The position numbers and the translations under genes were made by a program. This document shows positions 8,065 through 17,055 of a DNA stretch of 64,000 bases, piece by piece. The stretch's first letter is position 1. The number at the start of each line of letters is the position of its first letter. The notes under the pieces are model-generated. The model saw nothing but the letters and a program-made list of their open reading frames with translations, made no database searches and was not told the origin of the DNA. This DNA is from Accumulibacter appositus (lineage in GTDB: Bacteria > Pseudomonadota > Gammaproteobacteria > Burkholderiales > Rhodocyclaceae): assembly GCF_035440685.1 (NCBI RefSeq), contig NZ_DAORMW010000007.1. One strand, given 5' to 3'.

Positions 8065-8973
8065 ATGATGAATATAAAAAACAGCGACTTACTGGTTCAA
8101 AAAGCAGTTTTCCCGGTCGCCGGGCTGGGCACACGTTTCCTGCCGGCCACCAAGGCCAGCCCCAAAGAAATGCTGGCCGTGGTCGACAAGCCACTGATCC
8201 AGTACGCGGTGGAAGAAGCCTACGCGGCTGGAATTCGCGAGATGATCTTCGTCACCGGCCGCAACAAGCGTGCCATCGAAGACCACTTCGACACCGCCTA
8301 CGAGTTGGAAGCCGAACTTGCCAGCAGCGGCAAGGCCGAGCTGATGGCGCTGGTACACTCGATCAAACCCGACGACATGGACTGCGTCTACGTGCGCCAG
8401 CCGCGCGCGCTGGGTCTCGGCCATGCGGTCCTGTGCGCCGAGCGTCTGGTCCGCGGCGAACCCTTTGCCGTCCTGCTCGCCGACGACCTGATGATCGGCG
8501 AACCACCGATCATGCAACAAATGACCGAACTGTTCGCCGAGCACCAGTGCAGCATCCTGGCCGTCCAGGAGGTGCCACGAAACCAGACGCAGCGCTACGG
8601 AATCGTCAAGGGCCAGCCACAGGGACCCGACCTGCTCGGAATCAGCGGCCTGGTCGAAAAGCCACAGCCGAACGTCGCCCCTTCCAATCTGGCGGTAGCC
8701 GGCCGCTACGTCCTGACTCCGGCGATTTTTGACCTGATTCGCCAGCAGCCACGCGGCGCCGGAGGCGAAATCCAGCTCACCGATGGCATCGCCGCGCTGC
8801 TCAACGCCGAACAGGTACTTGCCTATCGCTACCACGGCACGCGTTACGACTGCGGCAGCAAGCTGGGCCTGATGCAAGCCAGCGTCGTACTCGGCGAAAC
8901 ACACCCCGAACTCGGCGCAGACTTCTCGGCCTGGCTGCAGAACCGACAGGCCGCACAGAAACTGAGCGCCTGA
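8065..8973 (+). CDS. galU: UTP--glucose-1-phosphate uridylyltransferase
   Basis: Makes UDP-glucose from UTP and glucose-1-phosphate, the precursor for exopolysaccharide, LPS core and trehalose. 302 aa, normal for GalU. The nucleotide-binding start KAVFPVAGLGTRFLPATKASPKEML is the family signature, followed by VDKPLIQYAVEEA, the uridine/metal region LLADDLMIG and ISGLVEKP. Start ATG 8065 (next ATG 8068). It ends convergently against the ecotin gene. It pairs functionally with the phosphomannomutase/phosphoglucomutase at 61986. Confidence 0.95.
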   Translation: MMNIKNSDLLVQKAVFPVAGLGTRFLPATKASPKEMLAVVDKPLIQYAVEEAYAAGIREMIFVTGRNKRAIEDHFDTAYELEAELASSGKAELMALVHSIKPDDMDCVYVRQPRALGLGHAVLCAERLVRGEPFAVLLADDLMIGEPPIMQQMTELFAEHQCSILAVQEVPRNQTQRYGIVKGQPQGPDLLGISGLVEKPQPNVAPSNLAVAGRYVLTPAIFDLIRQQPRGAGGEIQLTDGIAALLNAEQVLAYRYHGTRYDCGSKLGLMQASVVLGETHPELGADFSAWLQNRQAAQKLSA

Positions 8974-8980
8974 CCCGCGT

Positions 8981-9009
8981 TGACTGGCGGAAAGGATGCG
9001 CGCCAGTCA
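8981..9009. terminator. Hairpin between convergent galU and ecotin genes
   Basis: A 9-bp stem TGACTGGCG/CGCCAGTCA with an 11-nt loop sits between the two stop codons. There is no T-run, so this is a likely bidirectional structure or a Rho-aided terminator. Confidence 0.5.
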
Positions 9010-9028
9010 GCCTGCCAGCGGCGCCGGC

Positions 9029-9511
9029 TCAGCCCCTGTCGATCGCCGTCGTCTCGGGGCTGGCACGCCACAGCCGATAACGGACTTCGACACCTTCCGG
9101 CGCGTACACGACGATCGGCAAACGACTGTTGTAGCGAATGAGATAAGGTTCGCCGCCGAGAGCGACGAAGCGCCGGACTTTCGCTGCGTCCGGACCGGTC
9201 GCCATCAAGGTGCCCGCCAATGGCCCCAACTGGCTGACAATGTAGCTTGGAAATCCCCAGCCGCTGACCGTTTCCTTCGCAATCTGGCCGCTGAAGAAAT
9301 AGCGATTGCCGGCGTCGATCTCGACCGTTCTGCCGACAAGCAGTTCGACTTTCAAATCGGCTTCCTCGGCCTGTTCCGGCTTTGGCAGCGGCAGGACATG
9401 GCGAACCATTCCCTGCTCGGCCGCTGGAAAGGCTTGCAGATTGTCCACCGCCTGGACCTCCGGCAAGACGAAAATCAGGCACAGCACAGCCAGTAGACGA
9501 ATCGCGTTCAC
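9029..9511 (-). CDS. eco: Ecotin, periplasmic serine protease inhibitor
   Basis: Periplasmic inhibitor of trypsin-fold proteases, 160 aa. I chose GTG 9511, six bases after GGGAGAG; TTG at 9523 is in frame but poorer. A signal peptide NAIRLLAVLCLIFVLPEVQA leads the mature chain. Ecotin hallmarks follow: AFPAAEQGMVRHVLPLP, LKVELLVGRTVEID, VSGWGFPSYIV, the reactive loop region GPLAGTLMATGPD, and the very conserved RYNSRLPIVVYAPEGVEVRYRLW. The likely P1 residue is the Met (or Leu) of TLMA, as in E. coli Met84. Unusually, both cysteines of the E. coli disulfide are absent (EIDAGN and LMATGP in place of Cys-containing segments). It would shield the cell from exogenous proteases or grazers. Confidence 0.92.
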   Translation of the reverse strand: MNAIRLLAVLCLIFVLPEVQAVDNLQAFPAAEQGMVRHVLPLPKPEQAEEADLKVELLVGRTVEIDAGNRYFFSGQIAKETVSGWGFPSYIVSQLGPLAGTLMATGPDAAKVRRFVALGGEPYLIRYNSRLPIVVYAPEGVEVRYRLWRASPETTAIDRG

Positions 9512-9592
9512 ATTCTCTCCCAAGGGCAGCTCCTTGCGCGGCAGCCCGGACGAGCTGATCCGCCAACTATAATTGCAACAGCAACGAGCGCT

Positions 9593-10777
9593 GTGAAAGC
9601 ACCCGCCCCGACATCTGCAATGGTGTGGTCAAACGATAAAGTGCAGACTTTATACTACCGGAGCCGGCTCCTGGCGACACACGCACTGGTCGTCGCACTG
9701 CTGCTGTCCCTGGTCGGATGCGCGGCTCCCGAACCTTCGCCCGAACGGGATTCACCTTTCCATGTATCCGCGGCTACCTGGTGGCAGATCGATCACGACA
9801 TTGCCAACGCCTCGCTGGCCGCAGAAGAAGCGGCCGAAAACTACGCGCGCGGCCTGATGGACGGATGGATGCGCAGGGTGGGCGAACTCGGCGAAGAAGA
9901 CTTCATCCCCTGGTATACGGGCTATTGGACCCAGCAATGGCTGGCGATCAAAGTGGCCTGGTACAAGATGGGTGATGGCGACGACGATGGGGACGAACCG
10001 GCCGTGCGGCGACTGGCCGCGTATCTGCAGGAAGAGTACCAGGAGCGGGTCCTCGGTCCGGCAGCGGAGGAAGTAGACCCCAACGCGGTCAGTGAACAAG
10101 CAACGAAACTGTATGTCAAGCTGCTGGCGGAACAGCTGCCGGCCATCCCGCGACGCTACGAGGTACCGCTGGCTCAATTCGATCGCCGGCTGCAGGCCAT
10201 TCCGGCGATTTCTGCCGCGACGCCAGGCGCCCAGAACGCTTCGCTCTATCGCCTGGTGCACAGCGACCCCATTGCCGCCCTGCCGGCCTATGCAAGCTTG
10301 CTGGCGCACCTGCGCGAGCTGCGTGCCGGCCTCGGCAGCGGGCCGTCGGACGCCCGCCTATCGCCAATCGCAGAACGCGCCGCAGAAAGACTCACTGATC
10401 AGCTGGCGATCAAGAGTGGCGCCAGTGCTGCGGCTGCGGCGCTTGGCGGTGTCGCCGGGATGGTCTTCTCGCTGGGCGCAGCGGGCTTCGGTGCGATCGC
10501 GCACGCACAGGAAAAAGCGGCGCTGGAGGCGCAGCTACGCGACATCCTGGCGGTGGCTCAGGAGGAAATGTGGCGGCAGCTGGTGGAAGATCGGGCGAGC
10601 GGTGTGCTGGCCGGGATCCAGCATATTGCTGAGCAGATCGAGCACGGCCTCGCCAGCGCAAGAACCGAGCGCTGGCCGTTAGGAGCAGCGATGTCGGCAC
10701 CCGAGATCACCGGCAACAGACCTGAAGGCGACCATCAGCTGCAGCCCTTGCGTGCCGATTTTTCGGGCGGCGGCTAA
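9593..10777 (+). CDS. Putative lipoprotein of unknown function
   Basis: Not recognised. The signal sequence RLLATHALVVALLLSLVGC ends in a lipobox (LVGC), so the mature protein should be lipid-anchored. Start is uncertain: GTG 9593 (394 aa) or ATG 9620 (385 aa), neither with a clear ribosome site. The mature part is helical, rich in Ala/Glu/Arg and Trp, with an acidic stretch GDGDDDGDE. A glycine/alanine-rich hydrophobic segment (AAAAALGGVAGMVFSLGAAGFGAIA, about residues 280-305) could be a second membrane insertion. This is followed by EEMWRQLVED amphipathic helices. It is a single gene that ends convergently against phoR, with no partner genes to suggest a role. Confidence 0.6.
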   Translation: MKAPAPTSAMVWSNDKVQTLYYRSRLLATHALVVALLLSLVGCAAPEPSPERDSPFHVSAATWWQIDHDIANASLAAEEAAENYARGLMDGWMRRVGELGEEDFIPWYTGYWTQQWLAIKVAWYKMGDGDDDGDEPAVRRLAAYLQEEYQERVLGPAAEEVDPNAVSEQATKLYVKLLAEQLPAIPRRYEVPLAQFDRRLQAIPAISAATPGAQNASLYRLVHSDPIAALPAYASLLAHLRELRAGLGSGPSDARLSPIAERAAERLTDQLAIKSGASAAAAALGGVAGMVFSLGAAGFGAIAHAQEKAALEAQLRDILAVAQEEMWRQLVEDRASGVLAGIQHIAEQIEHGLASARTERWPLGAAMSAPEITGNRPEGDHQLQPLRADFSGGG

Positions 10778-10830
10778 TCCTTGCATGCTGACGTGGCGCA
10801 CACGGGCAAGACCTGCGCTCCAGCCGGAAA

Positions 10831-12150
10831 CTACTTGCCTGGCGACAAACGCCAATCCGGAAAAGCCGCGCGGAAGGTGCTGCCTGCGCCGACTTCGGAC
10901 TCGATGCTCAAGTTCGCCTGATGGCGCAAGAGAATGTGCTTTACGATCGCCAGACCAAGGCCAGTCCCGCCGGTGCCGCGCGAACGACCGCGGTCCACCC
11001 GGTAAAAGCGCTCGGTCAGGCGTGGCAGGTGTTCGGCCGCGACACCGACCCCGGAATCGCACACCGAAAACACGCCACAGCCATCGCTCGCCGCCCATTC
11101 GATACGGATCTCGCCGCCTGCCGGCGTGTAACGGATGGCATTCGACACCAGATTGCCAAAGGCACTGTGCAGCTCCTTGCGGTTGCCATGCAAGGCCGGC
11201 CCCTGGCAAATCACCTCAAGACGGTGGCGACCGTCACTGAGGCTTTGCCCTTCCGCCCGCAGTTGCGCCAGCAGGTCAGCCATGTCGACATCCTCCTCGC
11301 TCGCCGGAGCATCTTCTGCTTCCAGCCGTGACAAGGTCAGCAGATCGTCGACCAGGGTCAACATGCGCGCTGTCTGGTCACTCATCAGGCGCGCAAACTG
11401 CTTGCGCTGTTCGGCATCCACCGCGCCTTCGTCGTTGAAGTACTCGAGAAAACCGCTGACCACGGTCAATGGCGTGCGCAGCTCGTGCGAAACGTTGGCC
11501 ACAAAGGTACTGCGCATCGATTCGACGCGCCGTGCATCGGTCACATCCAGACTGACGACCAGCTTGTTGGCATCGCCGAGGGGAACGACGCGGATCGTGT
11601 AGACGCGTGTTCGTGCCGCCGGTACCTGCAGCACGAAGGGGCTGGACGAGTCCGCATTGGCCAGATACTCCGCGAAGCCCGGTGTGCGCACCAGGTGCTC
11701 GATGATCACGCCGTCATCGCGCGGCAAGCGGATTCCCAGGTGCGCGCCGGCGGCGCGGTTGCTCCACTGGATGCGATGCCCGGCGTCGAGAATCACCAGT
11801 CCGTCAGGGACCGCGTCCATGGCTCCCGTAAACGAGCCTAGCCGTGTTTCAACTTCCTCCAGACGCCGCGCCTGATCATTCTGCCGCTGCGCCAGTTTGC
11901 CCAGCACTTCGCCCCAGACACCGCCAGCCTGCGGGAATTGGCACCTCTCCGTGCTCTCCACAGAATCGAGCCAGGCGGCCAGTGCTGCCCACTGCCTGCG
12001 GTGCATGAAAACGAGCAGCAGCCATCCGAGCGCAGCGATCGCCCACCCCCAGGCCGGACCATGGCTGAACCCGGCCAGCAGAGCGAGACCGCCAATCGGT
12101 AGCACGCTGCGCAGCAGGAATTTCGCAAACCACGCCCAGGGACCGGTCAC
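10831..12150 (-). CDS. phoR: Phosphate regulon sensor histidine kinase PhoR
   Basis: Membrane sensor kinase of 439 aa that phosphorylates PhoB under phosphate limitation. The start is GTG 12150, overlapping the phoB stop as GTGA. Two N-terminal hydrophobic stretches (about residues 8-50) are followed by a linker and a PAS domain (AVPDGLVILDAGHRIQWSN). Next come the H-box FVANVSHELRTPLTVVSG, the N-box GNLVSNAIRYTPAGG, G1 CDSGVGV and G2 RGTGGTGLGLAIVKH. It is the last gene of phoU-phoB-phoR. No separate large periplasmic sensor domain is present, as is normal for PhoR. Confidence 0.95.
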   Translation of the reverse strand: MTGPWAWFAKFLLRSVLPIGGLALLAGFSHGPAWGWAIAALGWLLLVFMHRRQWAALAAWLDSVESTERCQFPQAGGVWGEVLGKLAQRQNDQARRLEEVETRLGSFTGAMDAVPDGLVILDAGHRIQWSNRAAGAHLGIRLPRDDGVIIEHLVRTPGFAEYLANADSSSPFVLQVPAARTRVYTIRVVPLGDANKLVVSLDVTDARRVESMRSTFVANVSHELRTPLTVVSGFLEYFNDEGAVDAEQRKQFARLMSDQTARMLTLVDDLLTLSRLEAEDAPASEEDVDMADLLAQLRAEGQSLSDGRHRLEVICQGPALHGNRKELHSAFGNLVSNAIRYTPAGGEIRIEWAASDGCGVFSVCDSGVGVAAEHLPRLTERFYRVDRGRSRGTGGTGLGLAIVKHILLRHQANLSIESEVGAGSTFRAAFPDWRLSPGK

Positions 12151-12875
12151 GAGGCCGAAAACGTCGGGCCCGAGCGGGCACTCATCTTGTAGCCAGCGCC
12201 CCGAACGGTTTCGACCATCTGCTCGGCCGCCGGTCCAAGAGCGACGCGCAAACGCCGGATATGAATATCGACGGTGCGATCTTCGATGTAGACATGATCC
12301 CCCCACACGTTGTCGAGCAGTTGCTGACGGGAGTATACACGTCCGGGGCTGGCCATCAGAAAGCGCAGCAAACGGAACTCGGTCGGCGTCAGGCTTATCG
12401 GCTGGCCGTCGACACTGGCTTCGTGACTGACCGTGTCGAGTGTGATCGGTCCCGCGCTCAGGGACCCCTTGACGTGCTCCGGCGAGCAACGCCGCAGCAC
12501 CGCCTGTACCCGAGCCAGGAGTTCCTTCGGACTGAAGGGTTTGACGACGTAGTCATCGGCACCGCCTTCGAGGCCGGCCACCCGGTCCGGCTCTTCGCCG
12601 CGCGCCGTGAGCAGGATAACCGGCAGGCTGCGCGTGCGCATATCCTTGCGCAACTTGCCGATCAGAGTCAGGCCGGACTGACCGGGCAGCATCCAGTCGA
12701 TCAGAGCAAGATCGGGCAGCGTCTCGCGCAGGAGGGTTTCGGCGTGCTCGGCACTGTCGGCGCAGAGCGGCTGATAACCACCGCGCAGCAAGGCAAAGCG
12801 CAACAATTCCTGAATACCCCTGTCGTCCTCGACAACGAGAACGCGCGGCAGGCTATTGGTCTCCGGTCGTGTCAC
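12147..12875 (-). CDS. phoB: Phosphate regulon response regulator PhoB
   Basis: OmpR-family DNA-binding regulator of 242 aa. The receiver domain has VLVVEDDRG, the phospho-acceptor Asp in DLALIDWMLPG, the Thr/Ser switch in ILLTARG and the Lys in DYVVKPFSPKEL. The winged-helix output domain follows, with LTPTEFRLLRFLM and the recognition helix region EDRTVDIHIRRLRVAL, ending VETVRGAGYKM. The GTG start at 12875 overlaps the phoU stop (GTGA), and the product begins MTRPETNSLPRVLVVEDD. The frame remains open well upstream inside phoU, which is not meaningful. Confidence 0.95.
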   Translation of the reverse strand: MTRPETNSLPRVLVVEDDRGIQELLRFALLRGGYQPLCADSAEHAETLLRETLPDLALIDWMLPGQSGLTLIGKLRKDMRTRSLPVILLTARGEEPDRVAGLEGGADDYVVKPFSPKELLARVQAVLRRCSPEHVKGSLSAGPITLDTVSHEASVDGQPISLTPTEFRLLRFLMASPGRVYSRQQLLDNVWGDHVYIEDRTVDIHIRRLRVALGPAAEQMVETVRGAGYKMSARSGPTFSAS

Positions 12876-13570
12876 GCGTCGTCCGCCTTCATGCGCGCCG
12901 CACCAGTGTGCCGAACATCGTCGCCGCTGACGACGTAGATCACGTTTTCGGCAATATTCGAGGCGTGATCGCCGATACGTTCGATGGCCTTCGCGATCCA
13001 AATGATATCCAGCGCTTCGCTGATCGTCCGTGGGTCCTCCATCATGTAGGTAATCAACTGCCGCAGAATGGCGTTGAAAGCGGCATCGATCGCCTTGTCG
13101 GCGCCGATGACCTCGCGGGCGGTATCGACATCCATGCGCGCCAGCGAGTCCAGTGCACTCTGCAGCATGTCCGTGGCCAGCCGCCCGCAATGCTGGATGT
13201 CGGACAGCCGCGGAATACGTTGGCTACCGGCGGCGTGCAACTTGCGGGACATGCTGGCAATTTTCGCAGCCTTGTCGCCGACCCGCTCGAGGTCGGTGAC
13301 AATGCGCGAAACAGCCATCACCAGGCGCAGATCGCGAGCTGTCGGCTGCCGACGGGCAATCAACAGAGTGCAATCTTCGTCGATGCCAACCTCGTTGGCG
13401 TCGACGTCATGGTCGCGTTCTACGACCTGCTGCATCAACTCCAGATTGCCACTGCTGAAAGCTTCGATCGCTGACTGCACCTGACTTTCGACCAGGCCGC
13501 CCATCTGCAGGATGCGGGTGCGAATGTGTTCAAGTTCCAGATCGAATTGCTTGCTGAGGTGATCACTCAT
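12872..13570 (-). CDS. phoU: Phosphate signalling complex protein PhoU
   Basis: Peripheral regulator of 232 aa that couples phosphate uptake to PhoR and represses the Pho regulon when phosphate is ample. Two PhoU helical repeats are visible, with the metal-binding ExxxD-type helices VSRIVTDLERVGDKAAKIA (first half) and IIWIAKAIERIGDHASNIAENVIY (second half). It starts at ATG 13570 as MSDHLSKQFDLELEHIR, the usual opening. It is the first gene of a phoU-phoB-phoR unit with two 4-bp overlaps. The pstSCAB transporter normally preceding phoU is missing here. Confidence 0.95.
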   Translation of the reverse strand: MSDHLSKQFDLELEHIRTRILQMGGLVESQVQSAIEAFSSGNLELMQQVVERDHDVDANEVGIDEDCTLLIARRQPTARDLRLVMAVSRIVTDLERVGDKAAKIASMSRKLHAAGSQRIPRLSDIQHCGRLATDMLQSALDSLARMDVDTAREVIGADKAIDAAFNAILRQLITYMMEDPRTISEALDIIWIAKAIERIGDHASNIAENVIYVVSGDDVRHTGAARMKADDA

Positions 13571-13918
13571 GGGCTTGCACTCGTGTTTGCATTGAGAAGA
13601 ACAGCCGGGAGCCTACGCGGCCAATGTTTCGGCGCGATGACGCGGCCCCGCGTGGCCAGACCCGCCCTGGCTGGCGGCCTTGCCGACGGCACGTCGGCCG
13701 CCCGCTGCGCAGAAGGTTATAATCCGGCACAGGGATCTTGGCGGAGCCGGCCGCTGTCGAGCGAAACGACGCGCTGAACAAGCCGCGCCGGGCCCGGCAA
13801 CGCGGGCAGACAGCAGGCCCGCCACGATCAAGCGAGCGGAAAATCGCAGTTTCTGCAATAGTCGCACCTTCGGCACCTCCGAGTCACCCCTGGACAATTC
13901 ACTCCTGGATCGGCCTTT
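13571..13918. promoter_or_regulatory. Divergent intergenic region, phoU (minus) and mrp (plus)
   Basis: Roughly 350 bp holding both promoters. A consensus-like -10 TATAAT is at 13718-13723 on the plus strand, with a poor -35, and would give a leader of about 190 nt for mrpA. No clear Pho box or other repeat was found. Short open frames inside have no recognisable product. Confidence 0.45.
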
Positions 13919-16729
13919 GTGAATTCGAACCTGCTGCTCCTGGCAATTCCCGGCACAGCCTTGGCGGCATTCCTGCTGCCGCTGCTGCTGCAGCGCTTTG
14001 GACGAGTCGCCGCAACGCTGGCCGCGGCAGCGGTCATCGCCACCTGCCTGGCGCTGGTTCTGCAGTTGGCGCCCACCATCTTCGCCGGCGAAACGCAACT
14101 CGCACGCTTGCCCTGGCTACCCGCCTACGGGCTGGACCTCAGCCTGCGCATGGATGGCCTCGGACTGCTCTTCAGCCTGCTGATTTGCGGCATCGGCTTG
14201 CTGGTCGTGCTGTACGCCTTCTACTATCTACCCGGAAGCGACCGCATGGGACGCTTCTATTCGATTTTGCTGCTGTTCATGGCAGCGATGCTCGGCGTCG
14301 TGCTTTCCGAAAACCTGCTCCTGCTACTCGTTTTTTGGGAGATCACCAGCCTTTCCTCGTTCCTGCTCGTCGCCTATAGCCACGACAAGTATGAGTCGCG
14401 AATCGGCGCCCGCATGGCCCTGGCAGTCACCGGCGGCGGCGGCCTGGCGCTGCTCGCCGGCATCCTCCTGCTCGGCCACATCGCCGGCAGCTACGAGCTC
14501 TCGGTCATTCTGGCGGCCGGCGACCAGATCCGGGCACACGCGCTCTATGCGCCGACGCTGATCCTGATTCTGCTTGGCGTGTTCACCAAGTCGGCGCAGT
14601 TTCCCTTCCACTTCTGGCTGCCTAATGCCATGTCGGCGCCGACGCCAGTGTCCGCTTACCTGCATTCGGCGACCATGGTCAAGGCCGGCGTCTTCCTGCT
14701 TGCCCGGCTGTACCCGGCACTCGGCGGCACCGACCTGTGGTTCTGGCTGGTCAGCGGCACCGGCGCAGTCACCCTGGTGTACTCTGCGGCAACGGCACTT
14801 TTCCGGCACGACATCAAGGGCCTGCTCGCCTACTCGACGATCAGCCATCTGGGCCTGATCACCCTGCTCTTCGGTCTCGACACGCCACTGTCGATCGTCG
14901 CCGGCGTCTTTCATATCATCAACCACGCGATCTTCAAGGCCTCGCTGTTCATGGCCGCCGGGGTCATCGACCATGAATGCGGCACACGCGACATGCGCCG
15001 GGTCAATGGCATGTTCAAACGCATGCCGATCACCGCCAGCCTGGCGATCATCGCCGCCAGTTCGATGGCCGGCGTGCCGCTGCTCAACGGCTTTCTGAGC
15101 AAGGAAATGTTCTTTGCCGAAACCGTCGCTCACCCGCAATTCGAAGCCATCGACTGGCTTCTGCCGCTGGTCGCCACGATCGCCGGCATGCTCGCCGTCG
15201 CCTACTCCCTGCGCTTCGTTCACGACGTCTTCTTCAATGGCGAGCCGATCAACCTGCCGCGCGAGCCGCACGAGCCACCCCGCTGGATGCGCGCACCGAT
15301 AGAACTACTGGTCTTGCTTTGCCTGCTGGTTGGCGTCTTCCCGGAATGGACCGTCGCGCCACTGCTCGACGTCGCTGCGGCAGCCACCCTGCAAACACCA
15401 CTCCCGGCATTCGAACTGGCTCTGTGGCATGGCTTCAATCGGCCCTTGATGATGAGCCTGCTGGCCCTGGTCGGCGGCATTTTCATCTACGCGCTGCGCT
15501 GTCCGCTGTTCGCCTGGCAGGCACAATTGCCGCCAGTGCGACCACGCACCGCCTTCGAGCGCATTTACCGACTGTTCGTTGCCGCTGCCCGACGTGTCGT
15601 GGCGGCGCTCGACAATGGCTCGCTGCAGCGCTATAACGCGCTGCTGTTCAGCTTTATCCTGGTACTCGGCGGCTGGGCCTTCTTCTCGGGGCCGGCGGCG
15701 ACGCTCCGGCTACCCGTTCAGCCGGCCGGCGAAGCCGCCTACATTGCCCTGTTCGCGCTTGTGCTGGGCAGCATGGGCGGCACGCTCCTGTATCGGAAAC
15801 GATTGCTGGCAGTCATTCTGGTCGGCGTCGTCGGTCTGATCGTGGCGCTGATCTTCGTTCGCCTGTCGGCACCCGACCTGGCGCTGACCCAGCTGGCCGT
15901 GGAAACCGGGACAATCATCCTGATGCTGCTGGTCCTTTATTATCTGCCCGCGCGCGAAGCACCGCGAAGCAGCGCCAGTCGCTTGGCCCGCGACCTGCTA
16001 CTGGCGATATTCGCCGGCGGGGGCATGATGCTGATCACCCTGCAGATGCTCGCAGCGCCCTTGGAAACGATCTCGGGTTTCTACCTTCGGGAATCGGTTC
16101 CCGGTGGTGGCGGCACGAACGTCGTGAATGTGATCCTGGTAGACTTTCGCGGCTTCGACACCCTTGGCGAAATCACCGTCCTGGCCATGGTCGCCCTGGC
16201 TTCACACGCACTGCTCGACCGGCTGATTCTTACCGCGCCACGCCGGGATAGCGATGGTCGCCCGTGGTCGAGTGAGGCCCACCCGCTGTTTCTCTCCATG
16301 CTCATGCGTCCCTTGCTGCCCCTGACGCTGACCGTTTCGGTGTACATCTTTCTGCGCGGTCACAATCTGCCCGGAGGGGGGTTCGTCGCCGGCCTGATCA
16401 CCAGTGTTGCGCTGGTCGTGCAGTACCTGGCCAATGGCAACGCTTTCGCACAGCGGCGCATACCAAGTAACTCGGCCGGACTGCTGTCACTGGGGCTGCT
16501 TCTGGCAGTCGGCGTGGGGATGGCAAGCGGGTTGTTCGGTCGGCCTTTCCTGACCACCGCGCACGGGCATGTGTCGCTACCGTTGATCGGCGAGTTCGAA
16601 CTGGCTTCGGCGATGATCTTCGATCTCGGGGTATACGTGGTGGTGGTCACCGTCGTGGTGACCGTGCTCTCCGGACTTGGCCGGCTTTCGGAACGTGCCC
16701 ATAGGCATAACCAGGAGGCGGTCAGCTGA
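13919..16729 (+). CDS. mrpA: Mrp Na+/H+ antiporter subunit A fused to subunit B
   Basis: Large inner-membrane subunit of the multi-subunit cation/proton antiporter, 936 aa. The N-terminal part is NuoL/ND5-like, with FWEITSLSSFLLVAYSHDK carrying the conserved membrane glutamate, and HFWLPNAMSAPTPVSAYLHSATMVKAGVFLL as the proton-channel signature. The MrpA-specific C-terminal block includes LALTQLAVETGTIILMLLVLYYLP. From about residue 790 the MrpB domain follows (LMRPLLPLTLTVSVYIFLRGHNLPGGGFVAGL), so A and B are fused as in several proteobacterial Mrp/Pha systems. Start is GTG 13919 with weak ribosome site. The last base overlaps mrpC by one. Confidence 0.93.
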   Translation: MNSNLLLLAIPGTALAAFLLPLLLQRFGRVAATLAAAAVIATCLALVLQLAPTIFAGETQLARLPWLPAYGLDLSLRMDGLGLLFSLLICGIGLLVVLYAFYYLPGSDRMGRFYSILLLFMAAMLGVVLSENLLLLLVFWEITSLSSFLLVAYSHDKYESRIGARMALAVTGGGGLALLAGILLLGHIAGSYELSVILAAGDQIRAHALYAPTLILILLGVFTKSAQFPFHFWLPNAMSAPTPVSAYLHSATMVKAGVFLLARLYPALGGTDLWFWLVSGTGAVTLVYSAATALFRHDIKGLLAYSTISHLGLITLLFGLDTPLSIVAGVFHIINHAIFKASLFMAAGVIDHECGTRDMRRVNGMFKRMPITASLAIIAASSMAGVPLLNGFLSKEMFFAETVAHPQFEAIDWLLPLVATIAGMLAVAYSLRFVHDVFFNGEPINLPREPHEPPRWMRAPIELLVLLCLLVGVFPEWTVAPLLDVAAAATLQTPLPAFELALWHGFNRPLMMSLLALVGGIFIYALRCPLFAWQAQLPPVRPRTAFERIYRLFVAAARRVVAALDNGSLQRYNALLFSFILVLGGWAFFSGPAATLRLPVQPAGEAAYIALFALVLGSMGGTLLYRKRLLAVILVGVVGLIVALIFVRLSAPDLALTQLAVETGTIILMLLVLYYLPAREAPRSSASRLARDLLLAIFAGGGMMLITLQMLAAPLETISGFYLRESVPGGGGTNVVNVILVDFRGFDTLGEITVLAMVALASHALLDRLILTAPRRDSDGRPWSSEAHPLFLSMLMRPLLPLTLTVSVYIFLRGHNLPGGGFVAGLITSVALVVQYLANGNAFAQRRIPSNSAGLLSLGLLLAVGVGMASGLFGRPFLTTAHGHVSLPLIGEFELASAMIFDLGVYVVVVTVVVTVLSGLGRLSERAHRHNQEAVS

Positions 16730-17055
16730 TGGAAGTCGTGCTGTCGATTGCCATCGGAGTGCTGACCGCCTGTGGCGTCTTTCTCATCCTGCGCTCGCGC
16801 ACTTTCCCGGCCCTCCTCGGCCTGACTCTTCTCTCCTACGCCGTGAACCTGTTTCTCTTTGCCAGCGGCCGCCTGCGCATTGATGCACCACCGCTGATTC
16901 GTGCCGGTGCCAGCTATGCCGACCCCCTGCCGCAGGCGCTGGTGCTAACGGCCATCGTCATCGGCTTCGGGATGACCGCCTATCTGGCGATCCTTGCCTT
17001 GCGCGCGCTTGCCGAATCGGGTGCCGACCACGTCGACGCCCACAAGGATCCATGA
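16729..17055 (+). CDS. mrpC: Mrp antiporter subunit C
   Basis: NuoK-like small membrane subunit, 108 aa, three transmembrane helices (residues about 1-20, 25-48 and 62-90). The motif DPLPQALVLTAIVIGFGMTAYLA is the MrpC/NuoK signature of helix 3. It starts at ATG 16729 directly on the mrpA stop and overlaps mrpD by 4 bp (ATGA). Confidence 0.95.
   Translation: MEVVLSIAIGVLTACGVFLILRSRTFPALLGLTLLSYAVNLFLFASGRLRIDAPPLIRAGASYADPLPQALVLTAIVIGFGMTAYLAILALRALAESGADHVDAHKDP

Noticed and set aside
12150..12489. 113-codon N-terminal extension of phoR
   Set aside because: It lies inside phoB in another frame, has no family character, and the GTGA overlap at 12147-12150 gives a natural start.
12876..13190. 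N-terminal extension of phoB into phoU
   Set aside because: Arg/His-rich shadow sequence; PhoB family starts at the GTG at 12875.
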